DNA of 64,000 bases from contig CM060312.1 in assembly GCA_030674185.1 (NCBI GenBank), positions 24,942,961 to 25,006,960 on the forward strand. The letters run 5' to 3'. Shown here piece by piece: positions 59,852-64,000 of the stretch (position 1 is its first letter; each line of letters begins with the position of its first letter). The notes beneath the pieces are model-generated. The model worked only from the letters and a program-made list of their open reading frames with translations. It had not been told where the DNA came from and ran no database searches. Made by a program: the position numbers and the translations under genes. The DNA is from Monoplex corrugatus. Lineage: Eukaryota > Mollusca > Gastropoda > Littorinimorpha > Ranellidae.

Positions 59852-62724
59852 GACACACTTTTGGTTGTTGTTGTTGTTGTTTAGAGAGGTAGTTTCCAGT
59901 GTTTGTGTGTGTGTTTTTATGTTTGTTATGTGTGTATTGTTTTTGTGTTTGTTGTAGCAGTATGTGTTCTAAGATGTAAAACAAAAGATTTTGTACTTCG
60001 GTATTTTTGTTTGCTTTGTTTGTTTCAGATTTTTTTCCATCTCATTTCATCTGAAAATTCCTGTTTGGATATAAATGATTAAGCCTTGTTTGAAACAGAA
60101 GAAAAGATCAATGTATCTTTTGTGTACATGACCCTTTTGCCTTCTGTGTGTTTCAGCATGAATTGTTATACTTCAACAACTTAAGCTGGCTCAATAAATC
60201 TGCACAGTACAGATGGTAAATATTAAAGAATATTCAGCTGTATTTGTTTCTTTTTCTTATGTTATTTTATGCTTTTTCCCTTTTCTTTTCTTTTTTTTCT
60301 TTTTCTTTTTTATTTATCTCTGTTGTTTAAACACAAGAGTTCTGTTTTGCTGTGTTCTTGCTTCAGATTTTTGTGAACCTCTTGGATTGTTTTCATTGTT
60401 GTTCTGTCACATGAGGGTACCACAGCTTACTGTTAAAAGTATCATGGATGATTATTCTCTGTTTTCTTTGTTGATATGATGGCTGCTTTTTGTCCAGTTT
60501 TGTTTTCATTGTTCTGTCATGTGAGCCTACCACAGCTGGGTGTTAAATGTATCATAGTGGATTATTCTCTGTTCTCTTTGTTTGTATGTCTTCTTTCTCT
60601 CTCTTTTTTTTTCTTCCAACTTCTGTGTGACCTCATTGATGCTGATCCCACACTACTCTTTCCAGCTTCATAGCTGCCAACCCTCCCGGATTTCCCGGGA
60701 ATTTCCTGGATTTGAAAAACGATCCCGGAATCCCGGATCTGTCAAAAAAATCCCGGATTTTGAAAGTCTAGTGGAAAAAACTTCTTTTTCATGCTTAAAT
60801 ATACCAGGAGAGGCCATTTTTGTACTTTGAATTGGTGAAAAATCAATAGCTCAGGGGGCGTTGCCCCCTAATCCCACAAGAGACTTTGCCCCTTGATCCC
60901 GCCAGGGGGACCTAAGCGGCCCCCCCGGACCCCCTGGCTGATGATTCCTGTTTTTTGAACTTCAAAGGTTGGCAGCTCTGCAGCTTGTAATCACACTGAC
61001 AATCCAAAGATAATTCACGTGGAAGTTCCTGTGCTAGGAAGTCCACAGGAGACAGACGTCAATTTACATTGGGACCACCTACTAGAAGAGGCTTTGCATT
61101 GCTGCTGGCTCATTTTGGTGGAGTTAAACAGTGCCTGTTCTGATCCAACTTGCTAAGCTCATTTCTTACAAAGTACACTTCTTACCTCTTAACAACAGTG
61201 CTGCTGGCTCATTTTGGTGGAGTTAAACAGTGCCTGTTCTGATCCAACTTACTTGATATACTTCGTACTAAGTGTACTTCTTACGTCTTAACAACAGTAA
61301 TTGCTTACTTCTTAACAAAGTACATGCTCAGTCTCAGAACCAAATTGAGTGAGATACCCTGTGTATGTCTTCTTTCTACTTTACTGAGTGATCAGTCAGT
61401 TATTTAGGTGAGATCATTTACATGTGGTTGGATGGGACTGTCATTCTTTATACTTATTTTAGTTGATGTGCAATTTTTTTCCATATTCATATTCTCATTC
61501 TGTTTTTGTGTTTTTCTGGTCTCTATTGGCGGGTAAGACATGAAGAATTGATCAACCAACTAGAAAGACTCAATATAGATGGAAAAGATCTACGAATAAT
61601 CAGAAACATGTATTGGGAACAAACAGCTGCAATGAGAATAGAAAACAATATAAACTCTTTCCAAAATATCAAAAGAGGAGTCGGACAAGGTTGTATTTTG
61701 TCACCAGATCTGTTTTCACTTTACAGTGAAAACATCATGAGAAAACCTAGAAGAATACCCTGGATTAAAGGTTGGAGGAAAAATGATAAACAACATTCGA
61801 TACGCAGATGACACCGTGCTAATTGCAGAAAATGAAAGGGGCCTACAGAACCTTATGAATATACTAGAAATAGAAAGCAAAGGTAAGGGGTTGGAACTAA
61901 ACAGCAAGAAGACTGAAGTCATGGTGATCAGTGAAAAACATGAAATCCCCTCATGCAAAATAACAGCAAACAGCACAACCTTGAGACAGGTTGATAAGTT
62001 TAAATATCTGGGAATGATCATTTCACCAGACGGCAGATTCACATCAGAAATAGCCAGCAGAATCGGCCAAGCCAAAACAGCATTCAAGAAGATGGAAAGC
62101 ATTCTTACCAACAAATTCCTATCAATTAACATCAGGAAGAGAGTTCTTGAATGTTATATAGAACCGATAATGTTATACGGTTGTGAGGCCAGTCAACAAG
62201 CAAAGCCAGAACAAGATTGAGGCAGCTGAGATGTGGTTTCTAAGAAGAATGTTGAGAGTTCCATGGACAGCAGAGAAAACAAATGAGACAGTCTTGATGG
62301 AGGCAGACACAAGAAGATCATTCATAAGGAAGATTAAGAAAAGACAGGCAATATTTATAGATCATTTGATGAGGAAAGGGGAATTGGAGCACCTGGTCAC
62401 AACAGGAAAGCTGGAGGAAAAGAGAGCACCAGGTAGACCCAGGGAAAAAATGTTGGACAGACTTGCAGGGTGACTGAAGACAGAGAGGGTGGAAGATGTG
62501 CTTGCAGCAACAAGGGATAGAAACATATGGAGGGCCATGATCTCCAACGCCATGTGGCAAGGCACTTAAAAAAAAAGAATTGGCAGTTACTTTTGATTCA
62601 GATTATGTGTTGAATTGACTGCAGGTATCAAGTGGACTACCAGATTGGTGTCTTAATCTCTCGCTCCACTGTGACTTGCTTCCCTATTCCCACAAAATGG
62701 TTATGGATTTTACCTGCACTGCAG
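38239..62724 (+). CDS. CLN3: CLN3 (battenin) orthologue, partial gene, 12 exons
   Basis: CLN3 is a multi-pass lysosomal/late endosomal membrane protein whose loss causes juvenile neuronal ceroid lipofuscinosis; recent work links it to export of glycerophosphodiesters. Exons, all GT..AG with continuous phase: 38239-38311, 38754-38862, 42112-42204, 43544-43623, 48946-49031, 51469-51541, 52375-52518, 53587-53702, 55211-55263, 57562-57630, 60157-60215, 62625-62724. Hallmarks include NNFAYVVMLTAAHDIL, ILLADILPTLIIKLTAP, GGLGEITFLSLSAFY, SSWSSGTGAAGVFGALGY and VYFAEYFINQGL. Positions that I align with human disease residues G187, E295, R334 and Q352 are conserved. Two N-glycosylation sequons (NIT, NST) fall in the first lumenal loop. 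The first coding exon(s) and the C-terminal exon(s) are not in view. Confidence 0.95.
38754..38862 (+). CDS. CLN3: CLN3 exon b
   Basis: The acceptor is GCTATTCAG and the first base completes Trp. It encodes ILGLTNNFAYVVMLTAAHDI, then LKEEENNNNEPFINIT. First membrane helix and start of the lumenal loop, with a NIT sequon. Donor ACG|GTGAGT, phase 0. Confidence 0.93.
38863..40730. other. CLN3 intron, AT-rich
   Basis: Apart from the palindrome and a duplicated segment near 40300-40430 (cagttttcttttttagac, then ggacaatggaaa) nothing is recognised. Confidence 0.5.
39421..39564. repeat. 65-bp near-perfect palindrome
   Basis: Arms at 39421-39485 and 39500-39564 pair with about one mismatch (gctct against gccct) around a 14-base loop. 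Pairing continues imperfectly outward. The arms are rich in catgtatacatgtat. Possibly a small MITE or a replication-slippage palindrome. Confidence 0.9.
40730..42050 (+). mobile_element. LINE RNase H and C-terminal tail remnant, expanded internally
   Basis: Left of the array, frames such as KGKYCTSYQAEMGALKQAAS and CFQAALLSDAF resemble the RNase H domain at the 3' end of many invertebrate LINE ORF2s, ending at VDELAKRG. Right of the array come DKDDCHLLSREWQMVLMRLC then TVHNQLNAHM, the conserved segment that follows RNase H, and a degenerate WQLVGIEKKLTTF tail. Stops occur throughout. The DELAKRG codons have been amplified to the minisatellite at 40947-41667. Confidence 0.65.
40947..41667. repeat. 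32-bp minisatellite derived from LINE coding sequence
   Basis: About 22 units of tagatgagctagcaaaaaga then ggaccaagacaa (variants ggatcaagac, agacagta, 31-bp units with AAAA). The first unit reads VDELAKRGPRQ in the LINE frame. Confidence 0.92.
42112..42204 (+). CDS. CLN3: CLN3 exon c
   Basis: 31 codons from TNAPETTTTSHNSTVTPPG to CNAISTG. A Thr/Pro-rich lumenal loop with a NST sequon, ending in the C-N-x-x-S-T motif before the second helix. Acceptor ACAATTTCAG, donor GTGAGT, phase 0. Confidence 0.88.
42205..43543. other. CLN3 intron with a SINE-head-like block
   Basis: Around 42717-42805 a block resembling the tRNA-like head of SINE family A is seen (ggaccagaagataaagta, gaagagagagaagcc, GGTTCAAATC B box), without the conserved family body. 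Otherwise no feature is recognised. Confidence 0.35.
43544..43623 (+). CDS. CLN3: CLN3 exon d
   Basis: Encodes AILLADILPTLIIKLTAPFY then IQRIPY and two bases of Arg. Second membrane helix, strongly conserved. Donor GTAAGT. An expanding minisatellite begins about 110 bp downstream. Confidence 0.95.
43740..44712. repeat. variable ~50-60-bp minisatellite in CLN3 intron
   Basis: About 18 units of ttacctgtctgcttgtaaat then agtctgtacagtatatcttc and a variable (TTTC)n stretch. Units mix 'aaatagtc' and 'aagtagttt' variants in an alternating order, suggesting higher-order duplication. Confidence 0.9.
44777..44860. repeat. TA microsatellite
   Basis: About 42 uninterrupted TA units. Confidence 0.95.
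45051..45410 (+). mobile_element. tRNA-derived SINE, family A, copy 2
   Basis: The head carries gttgagcgtgtaacctagtg and the B box GGTTTGATTCC. The body has 'cggatgagataataaac' and 'cacataaaagaacccaca', as in copy 1. Confidence 0.85.
45690..45800 (+). repeat. interspersed repeat shared with 4290-4350
   Basis: gcgcttgacaaaggctagtt, then ggggccgaaaatttgcgc. Same block as the minus-strand copy at 4.3 kb. Confidence 0.6.
45960..46740. other. CLN3 intron, no feature seen
   Basis: No conserved frame or clear repeat. Confidence 0.4.
46750..48470 (+). mobile_element. L2/CR1-type LINE, 5'-truncated
   Basis: The reverse transcriptase is read in several frames: LDPNELKNYWPISNLSFLSK, LIEKVVFNQLNSHCL, LDLSAAFDTIDHGIL, then AYLTCGVPQESVLGPVLF, ADDTQLQD, a long intact C-terminal frame at 47556-48128 (SRIDYCNSLLSGLPASTI, LHWLPVSKRIQYKL) and WNKLPLSVHQ near the end. 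The 3' end (48399-48466) has the tail cagcgcttagatttgatttt, then gcgctatataaataaaatat. A TG microsatellite expanded between ORF and tail. At least three frameshifts. Confidence 0.88.
48260..48341. repeat. TG microsatellite
   Basis: (TG)n inside the 3' UTR of the LINE. Confidence 0.9.
48946..49031 (+). CDS. CLN3: CLN3 exon e
   Basis: Completes Arg and encodes LKVVLVILFAMASFLIVAFA then HDVWFSII. A hydrophobic helix. Acceptor TTGTTTTCAG, donor GTAAGT. Confidence 0.9.
49768..50293. repeat. compound CA/GCAC/ATGCAC repeat with ~190-bp duplication
   Basis: Blocks ending in 'aatgtctctctttatcgtac' occur at 49951-49970 and 50131-50152, so a unit of about 180-190 bp was duplicated within the CA-rich tract. 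It ends with a pure (CA)n at 50220-50290. Confidence 0.85.
50294..51468. other. CLN3 intron, no feature seen
   Basis: AT-rich, no conserved frame. Confidence 0.4.
51469..51541 (+). CDS. CLN3: CLN3 exon f
   Basis: Encodes GVVCASCSGGLGEITFLSLS then AFYD. The glycine aligned with human G187 lies in GGLGE. Acceptor TGTGACAG, donor GTGAGT. Confidence 0.95.
51932..52273 (+). mobile_element. tRNA-derived SINE, family B, copy 1
   Basis: A-box-like tggtttagtggttagca and B box GGTTCAAATCC. The body shares gggattttttggct, gttgagt-tgctatgggctc and gctgctcaaat with 63271-63648. Confidence 0.88.
52375..52518 (+). CDS. CLN3: CLN3 exon g
   Basis: Encodes LKVVSSWSSGTGAAGVFGAL, then GYAGLTSAGLSARNTVLSLV and VPVLMGV. 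The SSGTG(A/G)AG motif and two membrane segments are diagnostic. Acceptor TTTCATAG, donor GTAGGG. Confidence 0.95.
52661..52733. repeat. TG microsatellite
   Basis: Interrupted (TG)n, preceded by (CAA)n. Confidence 0.85.
53345..53515. repeat. GAT-rich tandem duplication (~65-70 bp)
   Basis: 'gatgatgaggtataacaaga' and 'gttaaagat' recur at 53388-53416 and 53455-53483. Confidence 0.8.
53587..53702 (+). CDS. CLN3: CLN3 exon h
   Basis: Encodes SYFFLLTKPDKIMTVSVDK then an acidic loop (TPEDTDNDFTSDASVLLAE). The large cytosolic loop, variable in the family. The donor is the weaker GTCAGA. Confidence 0.85.
53768..53935 (+). repeat. possible dimeric tRNA-like SINE head
   Basis: Two ~70-bp blocks each begin near a gcccagt/gatggttgagc A-box-like stretch and end tatgggcc or agtgggcc. 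The second has a B-box-like GGGTTTGATCC. Weak but repeated architecture. Confidence 0.35.
54256..54375 (+). mobile_element. SINE family A, 3' fragment (copy 3)
   Basis: The block actgtggtgatgcgctctca, then gagagcagcccaagtttcat matches the 3' part of copy 1. It ends in an (AAATATG)n-like tail. Confidence 0.75.
55211..55263 (+). CDS. CLN3: CLN3 exon i
   Basis: A 53-bp exon encoding DVKKEVKLTLQQKLRLVP. Cytosolic loop leading to the next helix. Acceptor CTTGTTGCAG, donor GTAAGT; phases fit both neighbours. Confidence 0.85.
55500..55630. repeat. CA microsatellite
   Basis: (CA)n with CG-containing left part; followed by (TC)n. Confidence 0.95.
56752..57548. repeat. 33-bp minisatellite ending at the CLN3 exon j acceptor
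   Basis: About 24 units of tgaccctgtttgttgactgt then gtagtcctaaaaa, several truncated after 57100. The last, diverged unit (tgtttattgactgtgtggtc) continues into CACAG, the acceptor of exon 57562. Confidence 0.92.
57562..57630 (+). CDS. CLN3: CLN3 exon j
   Basis: 23 codons: PLLKYMIPLTTVYFAEYFIN QGL. It contains the Glu aligned with human E295. The acceptor GTGGTCCACAG is built from a diverged unit of the adjoining 33-bp minisatellite. Confidence 0.95.
57650..58093. repeat. TG microsatellites
   Basis: An interrupted (TG)n to about 57945, then a pure (TG)n at 57994-58093. It begins about 20 bp after the exon j donor. Confidence 0.92.
58100..60150. other. CLN3 intron, no gene
   Basis: Contains a TG/GA microsatellite (59680-59735), a poly-A run (59817-59840) and AT-rich sequence only. 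Confidence 0.5.
60157..60215 (+). CDS. CLN3: CLN3 exon k
   Basis: Encodes HELLYFNNLSWLNKSAQYR and two bases of Trp. Lumenal segment with NLS and NKS sequons. Acceptor TGTGTTTCAG, donor GTAAAT. Confidence 0.92.
60669..60980. mobile_element. MITE-like element with TIRs and 6-bp TSD (copy 2)
   Basis: The left end CATAGCTGCCAACC and right end (reverse complement CAGAGCTGCCAACC) match at 13 of 14 positions. The 6-mer CAGCTT is perfectly duplicated (60663-60668 and 60981-60986). The interior has cccggatttcccggg-type blocks near the left and a GC-rich part (gggggcgttgccccc) near the right. It is homologous to 16027-16625 in the opposite orientation. No coding capacity. Confidence 0.85.
61095..61300. 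repeat. ~100-bp tandem duplication
   Basis: gctgctggctcattttggtg, then gagttaaacagtgcctgttc and tgatccaactt, starts at about 61099 and again at about 61200. Confidence 0.9.
61530..62570 (+). mobile_element. non-LTR retrotransposon 3' fragment (RTE-like), copy 2
   Basis: Begins within the RT (RVRHEELINQLERLNIDGKD, then GVGQGCILSPDLF), continues to RYADDTVLIAENERG (intact YADD), KKTEVMVI, YLGMIISPDGR, EMWFLRRMLRVPW and RAPGRPREKMLDRL. Frameshifts occur near 61750 and 62190 and a stop near 62471. It ends with a short poly-A (62566-62577) just 50 bp before a CLN3 exon. Same family as 3050-3855 but longer. Confidence 0.88.
62625..62724 (+). CDS. CLN3: CLN3 exon l
   Basis: Encodes WYQVDYQIGVLISRSTVTCF then PIPTKWLWILPALQ. 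The Arg in SRS and final Gln align with human R334 and Q352. Acceptor GACTGCAG, donor GTAAGT. The next exon is beyond 64000. Confidence 0.95.
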
Positions 62725-62748
62725 GTAAGTTGTCTTCATTCTGTAGGG

Positions 62749-62781
<33 letters not shown>

Positions 62782-62790
62782 GTGTGTGTG

Positions 62791-62877
<87 letters not shown>

Positions 62878-62905
62878 CCTGCGTGTGCGTGTGTGTGTGT
62901 GTGCT
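62749..62905. repeat. TG then (CGTG)n microsatellite
   Basis: (TG)n to 62802, then about 18 units of GTGC/CGTG, then (TG)n. It starts 25 bp after the exon l donor. Confidence 0.93.
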
Positions 62906-63270
62906 TGTAAGAATTCAGAACTCATTTTTTAAAGTTCATAATGCATATAGCCTAGCTAACCACTACAGTCATATCAGGGCTAACATCACTTTAACAACAG
63001 TTCCAAGTTGAACTCATTTGCTTGTCATCAGAACTCAAAAAACAAGTCTGTGCAAAATTGATACAAGGGTTCATGTCATGTTATTATCATCAACATCAGT
63101 GGGAACATAAATGTGCAAGTAAATAAGAATCTTCCAGTTTTCTCAAACGCATGGGTATTTATGCTAGTTTCTCAACTACTCTGATCCCTCCTTGCTCCAG
63201 ACAGCTAGTGCCCTTGGTATACAAATTAAGGCTGAACTCACTGAAAACAAAGTATACATGAAATAACAAT

Positions 63271-63648
63271 CACCATGGTGTAGTGGTTAGTGCAGCGGAC
63301 TGCCAGCTGGAAGGTTGTGGGTTCAAATTCCCATCAGTCCCGTTCAAAAATAATTCTGGGATTTTTTGGCTCCAATCAACTCTTACCCAGAGTTGAGTGT
63401 GCTATGGGCTCATTGGAAGACTGGGACCACACAGTTGAATCTCATCCATTTCCTGGATGTGTCTTTGAGGCTGTTGCTCAAATCAAATATGACATAACTG
63501 CAGGTGTCTGTATCTCTTGGGCCAGGTTGATACCAGGATATGTAATGATAATAAGCATAGAGTATATCCCTGTCATGCAATCTCAGTCCTAGATGGAAGT
63601 CCATAGCATCTCGATTATCGTCGTCGTCGTCCTCATCATCATCATTGC
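63271..63648 (+). mobile_element. tRNA-derived SINE, family B, copy 2
   Basis: A-box-like tggtgtagtggttagtgc, B-box-like GGTTCAAATTCC, the same body as 51932-52273, and an ending in (GTC)n/(ATC)n. Confidence 0.9.
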
Positions 63649-63778
63649 ATTACAAAAACTGTGCCAGCTTCTGGCAGTTAAGATGGTGTAATTTAGGGGG
63701 GAGGGGAAGGAAGGAAAAAAGTCTTCCTTAGTGTAATGATCCTATAAAAAAATGTATACGTATACATATATATATATA

Positions 63779-63826
63779 TTGTGTGTGTGTGTGTGTGGTG
63801 CGTGCGTGCGTGCGTGCGTGCGTGCA

Positions 63827-63867
<41 letters not shown>
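63779..63867. repeat. TG / CGTG microsatellite
   Basis: (TG)n, (CGTG)n, (TG)n, preceded by a short TA run. Confidence 0.93.
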
Positions 63868-64000
63868 ATAAGTATGTGTGTGTGTGTATGATTGATTTCA
63901 TTTTTCTCCTTCATACTCCTTAAGTCACCCTGGTTGTTGTTGTTTGTGGTTTTTGTGTTGTTGTTGTCTAAAATCGTAATTGTGAACAGACATTAAGTAT

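Overview
This is a eukaryotic, almost certainly molluscan window, most likely from a caenogastropod snail. Coding exons are short and separated by kilobase introns with GT..AG borders. There are many CA/TG microsatellites, minisatellites and tRNA-derived SINEs, and at least five classes of transposon. The snail assignment is an inference from the style of the repeats; no taxonomic search was possible.

Two host genes are securely recognised. (1) On the minus strand, four exons of a NOL9/Grc3-type polynucleotide 5'-hydroxyl kinase lie at 17191-16967, 15639-15315, 7846-7759 and 4154-4057. They encode the N-terminal beta domain, a linker, the P-loop and the following Clp1-family motif, and their splice phases agree across every junction. 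The gene continues beyond the left edge and probably upstream of 17.2 kb. (2) On the plus strand, twelve phase-consistent exons of a CLN3 (battenin) orthologue run from 38239 to 62724. The last C-terminal exon(s) lie beyond the right edge. Between them is a minus-strand arginine/serine/aspartate-rich nuclear-type protein (22774-21052, with one apparent frameshift) and a weak plus-strand candidate (20238-20600).

Repeat layout. 1-950 holds an internally deleted piggyBac remnant. 2.97-3.85 kb holds a hairpin and a truncated non-LTR retrotransposon. 6.8-7.57 kb and 8.02-8.40 kb hold minisatellites flanking NOL9 exon 3. 11544-14541 is an apparently intact two-exon piggyBac element with TTAA flanks inside a NOL9 intron. 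16027-16625 and 60669-60980 are two members of one MITE-like family with terminal inverted repeats and perfect 6-bp target duplications. 18025-18696 is a TTAA-flanked non-autonomous element. 24762-34101 is a complete but decayed Ty3/gypsy retrotransposon (LTRs, PBS, PPT, 5-bp flanking repeat) whose gag is split by a near-full-length CR1-like LINE (28969-33425).

The CLN3 introns hold an RNase H/LINE tail whose coding sequence seeded a 32-bp minisatellite (40.9-41.67 kb), an L2/CR1-type LINE (46.75-48.47 kb), a second copy of the RTE-like LINE (61.5-62.57 kb), several SINEs, a 65-bp near-perfect palindrome (39.42-39.56 kb) and minisatellites abutting exon borders. The most unusual observations are the 6-bp-TSD MITE family, the coding-derived minisatellite, and minisatellites built around or running into splice sites. 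I see no bacterial-type operon, CRISPR array or defence system.
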